Positions 45,339 to 54,793 of a DNA stretch of 64,000 bases are shown in pieces. How positions within the stretch are numbered: the stretch's first letter is position 1; every line of letters starts with the position of its first letter. Below the pieces are notes generated by a model, which had not been told where the DNA came from, did not search any database, and was given only the letters and a program-made list of their open reading frames with translations. Made by a program: the position numbers and the translations under genes. Source of the stretch: Amycolatopsis coloradensis (GTDB taxonomy: Bacteria > Actinomycetota > Actinomycetes > Mycobacteriales > Pseudonocardiaceae); NCBI RefSeq assembly GCF_001953865.1, contig NZ_MQUQ01000003.1, forward strand, positions 571,917 through 635,916, read 5' to 3'.

Positions 45339-45652
45339 CCGGCGGGGGGCGCGAAGCCTTCGGGCGGTGCGCCCTCGACGAACAGCATCCGCAGTTGAGC
45401 CTTGCCCTCCCGGATCCGCCGGGCGCGCCGGTATTCGGGGGAGTCGTACCACTGCCGGACCCGGTCCATGTCGGGGAACTCGATGACCACGAGGCGCTGC
45501 GAGTCCCAGGTTCCCTCCACCGGTTCGGGCGTGGGGCCCGCGACCAGGTAGCGGCCTCCGTGATCGAGGATCGACCGCTGGGCGACGGGGGCATAGGCCC
45601 AGCCCGCCTCCTCTTCGACCACTCCGACATCGACGACGACATAGGCGGGCAT
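45335..45652 (-). CDS. DUF1330 domain protein
   Basis: 105 aa, MPAYVVVDVGVVEEEAG start. Dimeric alpha/beta-barrel (ABM-like) pattern: GRYLVAGPTPEPVEGTW, then VVIEFPDMDRVRQWYDSPEY. Divergent from the TetR gene, sharing its operator. Its 3' end overlaps the SMI1-like gene by 4 nt. Enzymatic role unknown. Confidence 0.83.
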   Translation of the reverse strand: MPAYVVVDVGVVEEEAGWAYAPVAQRSILDHGGRYLVAGPTPEPVEGTWDSQRLVVIEFPDMDRVRQWYDSPEYRRARRIREGKAQLRMLFVEGAPPEGFAPPAG

Positions 45653-45665
45653 GCGACCTCCGGAC

Positions 45666-45690
45666 ACAGTGTGTAGTAATGACACACTGT
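45666..45690. promoter_or_regulatory. TetR operator between DUF1330 and TetR genes
   Basis: ACAGTGTGT-N7-ACACACTGT, perfect 9-bp arms, located 13 nt from the DUF1330 start and 11 nt from the TetR start, so one bound dimer would block both. Confidence 0.75.
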
Positions 45691-45701
45691 ATCCTGCCGA
45701 C

Positions 45702-46400
45702 GTGAGCGAGAGGGACGACGTGACGCCGCGCCGCCGGGACCGGCAGCGCGCGGAGACCAGCCGCGAGATCACCGCGATCGCGCGGCGGCAGATGGCCGAC
45801 GCTGGGCCAGGAGCGATCACATTGCGCGGCATCGCCCGTGAGATGGGGATGACCGCTCGCGCCATCTACAGCTACTTCGCCACCAAGGACGACTTGATCA
45901 CGGCACTGATCAGCGGAATCGGCGGGTCGCTCGCCGACGCCCTGGAAACCGCCACCGACGCCGTGCCCGAGACCGACCCCGGCGGCAGACTGGTGGCCTG
46001 GGGCCAGGGCCTGCGGGAATGGGCACTGGCCCACCCCGAGGACTTCAGGCTGTTCTACGGGCGCCCCATCCCCGGCTACCGGCCACCCGAGGCGGGCCCG
46101 GTGGACCGGACCGACCATCGCGTGTGTCACCTGCTGACCTCGCTGGTGGCCGCCGTGTGGCGCGACGGCCGCCCCGGGGAGGGCGCTTGGTCGGACCTGA
46201 ATCCCGAGTACGTCGCGAAGATCCGGGAAGACCTTCCGGACGTGTCTCCGGCCGCGGCCGTGCTGGCGCTACGCGTGTGGGGCCGGATGCACGGCTTGGT
46301 GGCGCTGGAGATCGACGGCCATGTCCGGTCCGTCGCGCGCGACCCGGCCGCGTTGCATCACGCCGAGATGCTCGACCTGGTCGGCTCGCTTCGGCGTTAA
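45702..46400 (+). CDS. TetR family transcriptional regulator
   Basis: 232 aa from GTG 45702. HTH GAITLRGIAREMGMTARAIY, then SYFATKDDLITAL; C-terminal TetR_C_33-like domain. A divergent DUF1330 gene and shared palindrome suggest that it represses DUF1330 and itself. Ligand unknown. Confidence 0.88.
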   Translation: MSERDDVTPRRRDRQRAETSREITAIARRQMADAGPGAITLRGIAREMGMTARAIYSYFATKDDLITALISGIGGSLADALETATDAVPETDPGGRLVAWGQGLREWALAHPEDFRLFYGRPIPGYRPPEAGPVDRTDHRVCHLLTSLVAAVWRDGRPGEGAWSDLNPEYVAKIREDLPDVSPAAAVLALRVWGRMHGLVALEIDGHVRSVARDPAALHHAEMLDLVGSLRR

Positions 46401-46864
46401 GACTTCTCGGCGGCGGCCTTCAGCCGGGCCAGTGTCGCGGCGATGTTCGCCCGGTTGGCGTCGTCCCGCTTCCAGACACCGGTGAACAGCGACGTCGGGC
46501 CGCGGAGCCAGCCCGGCCGCCGGTCCCACGTGCTCTCGACGGCAACGCACCCGGCGCCGGCGGACTCGATGTCGTACTGCCAGCGCGCCACGGGAAGCCC
46601 GGCGAAGGTGGTCACCTCGAACGCGAACCGCCGGCCTTCGTCGGCGTCGGTGATCGTCGACAGGGTGCTCCAGCGACGGACCCCGCGCCGGTTGCGGCCG
46701 CGGAACTTCGCGCCGACGGCGACGGTCTTCGCGTCACCGACCCAGCTGTGCCCCTCGTACTCCTCGGCCATCCCCGCGAGCGCGCCCGGGTCGCTGACCA
46801 GGGCGTACACCTTCTCGGGCGGGGCGGCGATCGCGATCTCGCCGGTGGCGCTGGGCTCGGTCAT
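46397..46864 (-). CDS. SRPBCC family protein
   Basis: 155 aa. START-like fold: ATGEIAIAAPPEKVYALVSD, then FRGRNRRGVRRWSTLSTI and WQYDIESAGAGCVAVEST. Polyketide-cyclase/lipid-binding class with a hydrophobic cavity. Convergent with TetR (4-nt overlap). Ligand unknown. Confidence 0.85.
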   Translation of the reverse strand: MTEPSATGEIAIAAPPEKVYALVSDPGALAGMAEEYEGHSWVGDAKTVAVGAKFRGRNRRGVRRWSTLSTITDADEGRRFAFEVTTFAGLPVARWQYDIESAGAGCVAVESTWDRRPGWLRGPTSLFTGVWKRDDANRANIAATLARLKAAAEKS

Positions 46865-46899
46865 GGCATACCTCCGTACTGATGGTATGTGAAATACCC

Positions 46900-49245
46900 T
46901 CAGTTGTCACGGCGGAGCATGCGGCTGATACCGGCCGCGACCGTCGTCGCCAGCACCCAGCCCGACGCGGTGAACCCGGCCGCGACCCAGTTGTCCATAC
47001 CGTGCATGTACCAGCGCGACTTGTTGCCGAAGTCGACGATCGGGACCAGGAGGTCGATCGTGTACAGCACCGGATTCCATTGCAGCCCGGTGTCGTCCTG
47101 GTTGACCAGGCACCGCGGCCCGCTCACGGTGAGATTGGGTTTGGTGACGCAGTCGTCGACCCCGAGCCCGAACCACAGGCTCCCGAGCACGAGCAACGTC
47201 AGCAGCCAGCCGAGCGCACGCACCGGGCGGAAGCCGTAACCGACCATCGACCGCTGCAACCAGCTCCACACGTGCACACCGGGCCCGAAGAACTTGAAGC
47301 CCTTCGCCAGCGCCACATACCGGAACTGCTGCTTTTTCAGCAGCACCGTGGAGGCGTGCTCTTCGTTACCGGACGCGCGCAGCGTCGCCGCCAGCTGGTC
47401 GTAGGGCCCTGGCCGGTAACCGTCCATCGCCTTACGCAGCAACACGATCCGATGGTCGATCGCCCGGTCGTCGTCGAGCGCGATGTCCTCTTGCAGTGCG
47501 TCGTAACGGAAATCCTCCAGCTCGATCCCCGCCGTCGACGCCCAGAACGCCTCGTTGTCGCCCAGGGTCCCGCAATGCGCGCGCCGCAGCACGATCCGGC
47601 CGTCCGGCGGCGACGCGGGCGTGAGCAGGAACTCGTCGGCGGAGACATCGCTGCCGTCGAGCGCGATCCCGTGCTGTGGCAGGGAACCGAGCCGGGCGCC
47701 ACGGAAATCGACGCGCCGCGCGACCTGGGCGCCGTCGAGGTTGACCCCGCCCTGCGCGACGAACGGGCGTTCCTTGTTCTCGGTGAGGACGAGGTCGCGG
47801 CCGATCCGCGCGGTACGGACGTCCAGCGAGTAACTGGTGTTCGTCCGCGCGCCGGGCTCGGTCAGGCTGGTGCCGAAGAGGTTCACGCTGCCGCCGACCT
47901 CGGCACCCTGTAACCGCAGCGTTCCCTGGACGGTCGCGTCGGTGAGCTGGAAGTTGCCCGCGATCTTCGCGCGCCGCGCGGAAAAGACGTCTCGCCGGGG
48001 ATGCAGGAACATCGAGTTCCAGGCGAGCACGTTCCCGCCGACGGTGATGTCGGCCATCCGCAACTGCCCCGACGGCACCCGCAGGCTCGTCGCCTCGATG
48101 TCGCCGCCGATCGTCGTCCCGTCGAGGTGGATCGCGCGGTCGTAGTAGGGAATGCTCTGCCCGCGCACGACCTGGACCTCGGCGCCCGCCAGCCGGAGCG
48201 AACCGCCGATCCGCGCGTTGACCATCCGCAACGTCCCGGTGGCCTGCAAACCGTCGCTCAGCTCGAGGTTCCCGTTGACCGTCAACCGATCCGCGACCAG
48301 CGCCGGCCGCGGATCGATGTACGGGTCGTTCGACTTCCAGGCGTCCACCACGATCGGCCCGGACTGGTTCACCGAGAGCCTGGCCTCCCGCATGATGATG
48401 TCACTGTCCACAGTGGCGCTCGGCAGGAACATGATCCCACTGGCGGAGAAGCGTTTCCGCTGCGCGGCGGGCCCGTAGTTGTCCACCTCGCACAGCAGGC
48501 TGCCGCCGATGTGGATCCCGTTCCCGTTGAGCGCGAAGCCGTCCCGGTTGTTCAGCGTCGCACCGGAGAAGTTGACGTTACCGCCCGCCCGCATACCCGG
48601 GATGCGGACTTCTCCGTTGGCCACCAGCCGATACGCGAGCAGCGCGCCGACGATGTTGACCCGGTCGGCCTGGATCGCCTTGCCCCGCGGATGGGAGATC
48701 ACCGTGCGGGTCAGCACGACCGAGCCCTCGATGACCGCGTCGGTGAGGTTGACCGCCGCGTTCGGCATCCCGCGCTCGCGATCGTCGCCGCGCTGCACCG
48801 TGGTCTCCTCGATCTCGTGCTCGCCGTCGACCTGCACGACACTGCGGATCAGGCGGACGTCGTTGCGGGTACGGAGGTTCCGCGCCTTGAGCCCGGGCAG
48901 CCAGCACTTGCGGAACACGAGCCCGAGCAGATGCGCCTCGCGGACGTCCGGCGGATGCTCGAAACGGCACCGTTCGAACCGGAACAGATACTTGATGTCG
49001 GCGGCGCGTAGATCGAGCGTCCCGGTGATGTAGGCGTCCTCGACCTGCACGATCGGCGCGTTCGTCGCCTGACGGCGCCACCGGAGCAGACCGGTCGACC
49101 CCGGCTTCATCAACTCGGACGCCGAGACCTCGTACCGCCTGTCGGGATTCGGATCGAACGGGTCGAGCGGCGGAAGGGCCGCATCCCCGTTCGCCTCCCC
49201 TTCCCCCGGATCGCGCGGCCCGTTGGTGCGCCGAAAGCCCGGCAT
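46900..49245 (-). CDS. Large membrane protein with pentapeptide-like repeats
   Basis: 781 aa from ATG 49245, after GGGAGGG. A long central region (~60-560) of short beta-helix repeats (GTLDLRAADIKYLFRF, GNVNFSGATLNNRDGF, RIGGSLRLAGAEVQVV) resembles quadrilateral or pentapeptide folds. A helical segment follows, then two membrane helices near the C-terminus (LGWLLTLLVLGSLWFGLG and WVAAGFTASGWVLATTVAAG). Relatives are sometimes named membrane-associated oxidoreductase, but no redox motif is visible. Function unknown. Confidence 0.75.
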   Translation of the reverse strand: MPGFRRTNGPRDPGEGEANGDAALPPLDPFDPNPDRRYEVSASELMKPGSTGLLRWRRQATNAPIVQVEDAYITGTLDLRAADIKYLFRFERCRFEHPPDVREAHLLGLVFRKCWLPGLKARNLRTRNDVRLIRSVVQVDGEHEIEETTVQRGDDRERGMPNAAVNLTDAVIEGSVVLTRTVISHPRGKAIQADRVNIVGALLAYRLVANGEVRIPGMRAGGNVNFSGATLNNRDGFALNGNGIHIGGSLLCEVDNYGPAAQRKRFSASGIMFLPSATVDSDIIMREARLSVNQSGPIVVDAWKSNDPYIDPRPALVADRLTVNGNLELSDGLQATGTLRMVNARIGGSLRLAGAEVQVVRGQSIPYYDRAIHLDGTTIGGDIEATSLRVPSGQLRMADITVGGNVLAWNSMFLHPRRDVFSARRAKIAGNFQLTDATVQGTLRLQGAEVGGSVNLFGTSLTEPGARTNTSYSLDVRTARIGRDLVLTENKERPFVAQGGVNLDGAQVARRVDFRGARLGSLPQHGIALDGSDVSADEFLLTPASPPDGRIVLRRAHCGTLGDNEAFWASTAGIELEDFRYDALQEDIALDDDRAIDHRIVLLRKAMDGYRPGPYDQLAATLRASGNEEHASTVLLKKQQFRYVALAKGFKFFGPGVHVWSWLQRSMVGYGFRPVRALGWLLTLLVLGSLWFGLGVDDCVTKPNLTVSGPRCLVNQDDTGLQWNPVLYTIDLLVPIVDFGNKSRWYMHGMDNWVAAGFTASGWVLATTVAAGISRMLRRDN

Positions 49246-49347
49246 CGTCTCGCTTCCCTCCCCCGTCGTTCCCCGGCCACCAGCGAAGCCGATCAACCAG
49301 GGGATCCGCAAGTGGCCCCCGGCAGTGGACCGGAACCTGTCACGGGA

Positions 49348-49930
49348 TTGCGACGGCAGAACGGCCACCGGGGTTCCGGCACTCTGCTGTCGATCATCAT
49401 CACTGGCACAGCCGTGCTGAGCGGCTGCGGCAGTGAATCACCAGGCCAGGCCGCGCCACCGATACTTACGACGCCGTCAGCGCGCCTGCCTCGGGCGGCG
49501 CACCGGTCGTGCCGAAACCCATCGAAAAACGGCATCGGTCGAGAAAATCCGTGCAGCGCTGTGCCGATAGCGGCAATCGAAGAGATCGGCGGCAAGGGCG
49601 AGTGCTCACGTACTGTGATCTATCAGAGGGGCTGAGCTGCAGTTGGCTGTTTCTCGAAGCCCCCAGCACAGTCGGTGCAGGACTGCTCGTCGGCAACAAA
49701 CATGGCCTAAGTACGTTAGACGCGCAGAACGCGCCCGGCGGCCTCACCACGTTCCGACCTGTGGATCCTGTCAGCGGGCACCCGCGGTCATCTATGCCAA
49801 CGGCAGCGAAGGCAGGGGAACCTGCACCGTCATACCGCACGTGTCGTCCGGAAATCCCATGGTCTCCGACCCTTGGGGGATGGCGGCCAAGGTCGCGGCG
49901 GCGGCGATCAAGAACTTCAAGAGGTCGTGA
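49348..49930 (+). pseudogene. DUF3558 lipoprotein pseudogene
   Basis: Start region TTG 49348 gives a signal with lipobox (AVLSGCGSES). Three frame changes follow: near 49495 (PVVPKPIEK), near 49620 (CSWLFLEAPSTVGAGLLVGN) and near 49780 (VIYANGSEGRGTC). The pieces line up in order with the intact DUF3558 protein at 50606 (CLWIFANTSGTVTGNL, VVYANGGEGAGVC), so it is a decayed paralogue. Confidence 0.72.
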
Positions 49931-50101
49931 TCGAGCGAAACCGTCTATCAGGACAAAGTAGGCCGGTCCCACAACTTTCGGCGGTGATCTTCCACGAAGG
50001 GGCTGATCGGCGGTTTACCTGCTGCTATCGTCACCGGTTGGAGTCAGAAGTGAACTACGGGTAGGTCGCGCCCCATCGCGGCCCGTGCGGGGAGGCACGT
50101 C

Positions 50102-50605
50102 ATGACAGGACCGGGAAGCGGCCCTCAGGGGGTCTACGACCAGATCAACGGGCCGGCGCCGCAGGCACCGCCACCGGGCTCGGGGATGATTCCGGGCGCC
50201 GCCGCGGCGCCGCCGTCATCCCCACCGCCTAACTACGGTGAACTGGGTAGCGGCCAGGCGAAGGCCGACTTCGCGTCGGCTTCGGCGAACGGTGGCTGGG
50301 AGTTCGACCCGGAAGCCATGGACAACGTCATCAAGCGGCTCCAGGAATGCATCGAACGCGACTTCAGCCGTGCACGCGCCGAAGCCAGCAACCTCACCGG
50401 TATCGACGCCATGGGCGCCGAGATCGCGAGTGACGGCTATGTCGCCATGGCGAACGCGTCCGGTGCGGCCTACCAGACCTTTCTCAACGGAGCCGCCGCC
50501 TATGCGCAGGCATATATGCAAACCCTGATAGACATCAAGACGGCTTATCAGAATCAAGATCAGGCCGCACTCGACGCGATCCGCTCCCTTGGAAAGGCAC
50601 TTTGA
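50102..50605 (+). CDS. ESX-type helical substrate-like protein
   Basis: 167 aa, ATG after GGGGAGG. The Pro/Gly-rich N-terminus (to ~60) is followed by two helices (WEFDPEAMDNVIKRLQECIE and AQAYMQTLIDIKTAYQNQD), in the style of WXG100/EspC-like secreted helical hairpins. No signal peptide. First gene of a four-gene set with DUF3558, PPE-like and EspG genes; the next ATG follows its stop directly. Confidence 0.65.
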   Translation: MTGPGSGPQGVYDQINGPAPQAPPPGSGMIPGAAAAPPSSPPPNYGELGSGQAKADFASASANGGWEFDPEAMDNVIKRLQECIERDFSRARAEASNLTGIDAMGAEIASDGYVAMANASGAAYQTFLNGAAAYAQAYMQTLIDIKTAYQNQDQAALDAIRSLGKAL

Positions 50606-51223
50606 ATGCGTTCTCGGTCCGTGGCCACCCTCGCCGCCGTTGTCTCAGCCGTCGCCGTAGTCGCCGGGTGCGGCAGCGAGACCCCGGGTACGCCCACTCC
50701 GAGCCCGACAGCGTCTTCTGCCGCAGCGTCCGGCCTTCCGAGGGCGGGCGCCCCGAAGGTGGGAACCCCGTTGAAGACGACGGCCATCGAAACAAACGCG
50801 TGTGAAGCCGCGTCCGAATCGGAGATCAACAGCACCGGCGTGACTTTGAAGACGGCCGAACCGCAGGAGATCGCAGGAGGCAAAGGTTGCCTGTGGATCT
50901 TCGCGAACACCTCCGGGACGGTGACCGGAAACCTCAATGCCAACGAGCCCGACGGGCTCAGCCATCTTTACGCGCTCAAAGCACAGGGCAGCGGAGTGAC
51001 GACATTTCAGCCAGTGGCCGACATCGCCGGCTACCCGGCGGTCGTTTACGCCAATGGTGGCGAGGGCGCAGGTGTCTGCAACCTGGCGATCGGCGTACGC
51101 GACGACATGATGTACGTCCTGACCACACAACTCTTCAAGGGCAGCCCCAAGTACAACGACGCTTGCGGGCTCCTCACGAAAATCGGCGAGTTCGCTGTCC
51201 AGCACCTGAAGGCGGCCCAATGA
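50606..51223 (+). CDS. DUF3558 lipoprotein
   Basis: 205 aa. Lipobox VVAGCG with Cys22, a Thr/Pro/Ala linker, then the DUF3558 domain with conserved Cys (ETNACEAASE, GKGCLWIF, GVCNLAIGV, YNDACGLL). DUF3558 proteins associate with ESX loci in Pseudonocardiaceae and mycobacteria; function unknown. ATG immediately follows the previous stop and the end overlaps the next gene by ATGA. Confidence 0.85.
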   Translation: MRSRSVATLAAVVSAVAVVAGCGSETPGTPTPSPTASSAAASGLPRAGAPKVGTPLKTTAIETNACEAASESEINSTGVTLKTAEPQEIAGGKGCLWIFANTSGTVTGNLNANEPDGLSHLYALKAQGSGVTTFQPVADIAGYPAVVYANGGEGAGVCNLAIGVRDDMMYVLTTQLFKGSPKYNDACGLLTKIGEFAVQHLKAAQ

Positions 51224-52425
51224 CCTACAGCGGCTGGGAGATCTTCACCAAGCTCAACGCCAACCCCAACACGACCAAGCGACTCGACGCAGCTCAGGTG
51301 TCGTCCCACAAGCTGCTGGTGATCCACGAAGACATCAGCAAGGCCATGGGAGAAAGTCAGACGGCGTTGAGTTCCTTCTGGAAGGGCAAGGCCGCCGACA
51401 GCGGCGCGGCAGGTCTCGCCCCGCTCATCGCGACCTCCAAGATCGCGGGCGAGAACATGGATCGCGCCCGCCAGTCGATGTTCGACCAGAACGCCTCCTT
51501 CCATTACACGCGCGGCAATGTCCGCCCGGTGGAGAAGGAACGCGCCGGGGACAGCGGGCCCGAAGACGTCTTGTCCATCGGCGCCAGCGACGACGAAATC
51601 GCCGCCGCGAAGTTCGACGCGGACACCAAGCACAACGTCGAGATCTACGAGCCGTACTACCAGAGCACCCAGCCGCGGCAGTTGACGCTCGCGCCCGCCT
51701 ATCCGGCCGCGCACGATCCGAACGTTTCCGCCGGGCCGATCACGCCGGATCCCGTCGATCCCGGGCAGACCAAGGTCAGCGGGTTCAGTGGAGGGCATGG
51801 CGAGCCCGGAAGGCATGGCGGCCCCGGCGGGTACACCGGCGGACCGAGTTCGTACAGCGCGCCCCCGGGGGCCGAGGGGTACCAGGCGCCGAGGCCGCCG
51901 CAGATCCCGCAGCCGCCGAGAGTGCCGCAGATGCCGCAACCTCCGAGGTCGATGCCGTCTCCGCGACCGAACGACCAGACCGACCTGTCCAGGACGGACC
52001 GCGGGTTGGAAGTGCGTCCAGGCGATCACCGTCCGCCCGGCTTCGGGCCCGGTGGCGGCGGTCCTGGTGGCCCAGGCGGTGGCGGCGGCGGATTCGGCCC
52101 GGGTTCAGGTGGGTTCGGCGGCGGTTTCGGGCCGGGTGGATCGACCGGCGCGCCGGGGAACATGGGGCCCGGTCGCGGAGTCGGGGCCGGAATGCCCGGT
52201 GAAGGCGCGATGCGTGGCCCGGCCGGAACGCCCGCGGGTGGTCCGGCGGCGGGCAGGCCCGGCGCTCCCGGAATGGGCGGCATGGGTGCCGGCGCTGGTA
52301 AAGGTGGCAAGGGCGCCGAGGACGAGGAGCACCAGCACAAGATCATGCTGCAGGAAGAGGACGGCGACTCCATCTTCGGCGGTTACGACGGTGACAAGCC
52401 GGTTCCGCCGGTGATCGGCGCATAA
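51220..52425 (+). CDS. PPE-like protein with Gly/Pro-rich tail
   Basis: 401 aa from ATG 51220. The helical N-terminal ~110 residues (SGWEIFTKLNANPNTTKRLD, SSFWKGKAADSGAAGLAPL) resemble the PPE/WXG-type hairpin. Residues ~175-370 are extremely Gly/Pro-rich. An acidic C-terminus follows (EDEEHQHKIMLQEEDGDSIF). Probable ESX substrate recognised by the EspG encoded next. Confidence 0.75.
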   Translation: MTYSGWEIFTKLNANPNTTKRLDAAQVSSHKLLVIHEDISKAMGESQTALSSFWKGKAADSGAAGLAPLIATSKIAGENMDRARQSMFDQNASFHYTRGNVRPVEKERAGDSGPEDVLSIGASDDEIAAAKFDADTKHNVEIYEPYYQSTQPRQLTLAPAYPAAHDPNVSAGPITPDPVDPGQTKVSGFSGGHGEPGRHGGPGGYTGGPSSYSAPPGAEGYQAPRPPQIPQPPRVPQMPQPPRSMPSPRPNDQTDLSRTDRGLEVRPGDHRPPGFGPGGGGPGGPGGGGGGFGPGSGGFGGGFGPGGSTGAPGNMGPGRGVGAGMPGEGAMRGPAGTPAGGPAAGRPGAPGMGGMGAGAGKGGKGAEDEEHQHKIMLQEEDGDSIFGGYDGDKPVPPVIGA

Positions 52426-52427
52426 CC

Positions 52428-53171
52428 GTGCTCCGGAAACCCGTCGAACTGACGCTCCAGACCTACGAAACCCTGCTGGACCAGCATAATCTCGGCGACA
52501 TCCACCCGACGCTCGTCCGCGGCGCGCAGTGGTACCTGCCCGACGAACGCCGTGAGCTGGCCGCCACCGCGCAGTCCGAATTGGACAGACAGGGTCTGTC
52601 GCGGCGCGGCCGGATCGACGACGAGTTCCTCGACACGTTGCGTTTCCTGCAGCGGCCGGCGGTCGAGTACTACTCGTGGGTGAAGTCGGAGGGGCGTGAA
52701 CGGACTGTTCGCGCCGCGGGCAGCGGCCGGGAAGCGGTCACCGTCGTCCTGGTCGACAAGGTCGTCTACCTGACGCCGACCCGGCCGGACACACTCGCGC
52801 AGGACTTCACCGGGCTGCTTCCCGAGGCTCCGCCCGCGCGCACGCCGTCCTTGAACTGCGCGGAAGCCGATCTGCAGATCCTGATGAAGGGCGAAATGCT
52901 GACCGGCACCGGCCCGAGCATCCGTGACGCGAAGAAGATCCTCCAGTGGATCCGGTCGCCACACTCGTTCTTCGGAAGGCTGTACGTCGCCATCCGTGAC
53001 GGCGGCGGCAACCGGAAACGCGTGGAGAAACCACCGGGCTGGATGGACACCGAACAGGGCCGCGTCGTGTTCGGCCCGGACACCAAAGGCTGGGTGAGCC
53101 TCATGGGCGCCGGGCCACACGAAATCGCCGCCAAGGTCGTTCAGCTCCAGGCGCAGCTCCAGGGCCGCTAG
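52428..53171 (+). CDS. ESX secretion-associated protein EspG
   Basis: 247 aa from GTG 52428. EspG fold pattern: [20 protein letters not shown] near the N-terminus, [38 protein letters not shown] and a final [17 protein letters not shown]. EspG chaperones PPE-type substrates in the cytoplasm and hands them to the ESX membrane machine, which is not in the window. Confidence 0.85.
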   Translation: MLRKPVELTLQTYETLLDQHNLGDIHPTLVRGAQWYLPDERRELAATAQSELDRQGLSRRGRIDDEFLDTLRFLQRPAVEYYSWVKSEGRERTVRAAGSGREAVTVVLVDKVVYLTPTRPDTLAQDFTGLLPEAPPARTPSLNCAEADLQILMKGEMLTGTGPSIRDAKKILQWIRSPHSFFGRLYVAIRDGGGNRKRVEKPPGWMDTEQGRVVFGPDTKGWVSLMGAGPHEIAAKVVQLQAQLQGR

Positions 53172-53923
53172 GCCTGGTGGTTCGGGTTCAGGACCCGCGA
53201 AAGGAATGTCTTCGTGCGTTCCTCTTGCGGGTCGCCGATCACCTGGGCCGGCGCGCCCTGTTCGACGACGACGCCGCCGTCCATGAACAACACGGTGTCG
53301 GCCACCTCACGGGCGAACTGCATCTCGTGGGTGACGACGAGCATCGTCATGCCCTCCTGCGCGAGCTGCCGCATGACCGCGAGGACGTCGCCAACCAGCT
53401 CGGGGTCCAGCGCCGACGTCGGTTCGTCGAACAGCATGACGTCGGGGTCCATCGACAGCGCCCTGGCGATCGCGACGCGCTGCTGCTGACCGCCGGAAAG
53501 CTGCGTCGGCAGCGAAGACTCCTTCTCCGCCAACCCGACCTTCGCGAGGTTGTCCCGCGCGATGCGCTTCGCCTCTTCCTTGCCGCGCTTCAACACCTTG
53601 CGCTGCGCGACCGTGAGGTTGTCGAGCACGCTCAGGTGCGAGAAGAGGTTGAACGACTGGAAGACCATGCCGATCTTCGTGCGGGCGCCGTCGATGTCGA
53701 CGTCCGGGTCGGTGATCTCGCTGCCGTTGACCACGATCTTGCCCTGCTGCGGTTCCTCGAGGAGGTTGACGCAGCGCAACAGCGTCGACTTGCCGGAACC
53801 CGACGGGCCGATGATGCAGACGACCTGGCCCCGTTCGACGCGCAGGTCGATGCCCTTGAGCACCTCGAGTTCACCGAAAGCCTTGTGCAGTCCCGAAACC
53901 TCGACGATCGCCTGGGTGCTCAT
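53168..53923 (-). CDS. Polar amino-acid ABC transporter ATP-binding protein
   Basis: 251 aa from ATG 53923. Walker [11 protein letters not shown]-loop [11 protein letters not shown], signature [12 protein letters not shown], Walker [13 protein letters not shown] and switch VVTHEM. GlnQ-type, cytoplasmic. The start overlaps the permease stop by ATGA. A longer open frame upstream is the permease read in another frame. Confidence 0.93.
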   Translation of the reverse strand: MSTQAIVEVSGLHKAFGELEVLKGIDLRVERGQVVCIIGPSGSGKSTLLRCVNLLEEPQQGKIVVNGSEITDPDVDIDGARTKIGMVFQSFNLFSHLSVLDNLTVAQRKVLKRGKEEAKRIARDNLAKVGLAEKESSLPTQLSGGQQQRVAIARALSMDPDVMLFDEPTSALDPELVGDVLAVMRQLAQEGMTMLVVTHEMQFAREVADTVLFMDGGVVVEQGAPAQVIGDPQEERTKTFLSRVLNPNHQA

Positions 53924-54723
53924 ACCGTTCCTCCGCCGGGCACTCCGGCCCCGTATTTCTTTTCGAGCCGCTGCTGCAGGATCGACAGCGGGATCGTGAT
54001 GACGAGATAGCACAGACCGGCGACGACGACCGGCGTCAGTCCTCTGGCTTCGATCAGCGCCTGACGGCTGAACTGCGCCAGTTCCTGCTGCAACGGCGTG
54101 GTGCCGAGCAGGAACGCCAGCGAAGAATCCTTCGTCAGCATGATCAGTTCGTTGGCCAGCGGCGGCAGGATGATCCGGAACGCCTGCGGGATCACGACGG
54201 TGATCATCGTGCGGGCGGGCGACATGCCGAGCGAACGCGCGGCCTCGACCTGTCCGCGCGGCACCGCCTGGATCCCGGCGCGGATGGTCTCCGCCATGTA
54301 GGCCGAGGACACGATGCCCAGCGCCAGCATGATCGCGATGTTGCGCGGCAGGTTCGTGTTGAAGGCCGTCGGCACGCCGATGCCGACGGCGATGAAGATC
54401 AGCAGCGCGGGCAGGCCGCGGAAGAACTCGATGTACCCACGCGCCACCCAGCGGTACGGGCCGACCGAGGAAAGCCTCATCAGGGCGAGCAAGAGGCCCA
54501 GCCCGAGACCGAGCACGAAGCCGAGAGAGGTGAAGACAATGGTGTTCTTCAGTGCGACGGTGATGACGGCCGGGAACTGGTTGGCGGCGACCTCGAGATC
54601 GAAGAACGCCTTGCCGATCCTGCCCCAGTCGGCCAGCAAGGCGAGCACGATGACGATCACCAGCAGCAGGACGTATTGCCCGTTCCGGAACGCCGAACGT
54701 CGCTGGCGGCGGCTCAAAGCCAT
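53920..54723 (-). CDS. Polar amino-acid ABC transporter permease
   Basis: 267 aa from ATG 54723. Five to six membrane helices and the EAA loop ([20 protein letters not shown]) that contacts the ATPase; N-terminal HisM/GlnP pattern [19 protein letters not shown] and [18 protein letters not shown]. Preceded by the binding-protein gene (70-nt gap). Confidence 0.92.
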   Translation of the reverse strand: MALSRRQRRSAFRNGQYVLLLVIVIVLALLADWGRIGKAFFDLEVAANQFPAVITVALKNTIVFTSLGFVLGLGLGLLLALMRLSSVGPYRWVARGYIEFFRGLPALLIFIAVGIGVPTAFNTNLPRNIAIMLALGIVSSAYMAETIRAGIQAVPRGQVEAARSLGMSPARTMITVVIPQAFRIILPPLANELIMLTKDSSLAFLLGTTPLQQELAQFSRQALIEARGLTPVVVAGLCYLVITIPLSILQQRLEKKYGAGVPGGGTV

Positions 54724-54793
54724 TTCTCTCCTCAAACAAGTGGCGACAAACCGGTGGCCGGTGCGCTCTGCACCGGCCACCGGGAACGGATTA

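Noticed and set aside
51790-52300. Tandem Gly/Pro-rich DNA repeats as a CRISPR or VNTR
   Set aside because: The repeats are low-complexity coding sequence of the PPE-like tail, without fixed units or spacers.
53168-54739. Single 523-aa ABC protein spanning the permease and ATPase
   Set aside because: The N-terminal half is the permease gene read out of frame; the ATPase starts at 53923 and the permease has its own start and motifs.
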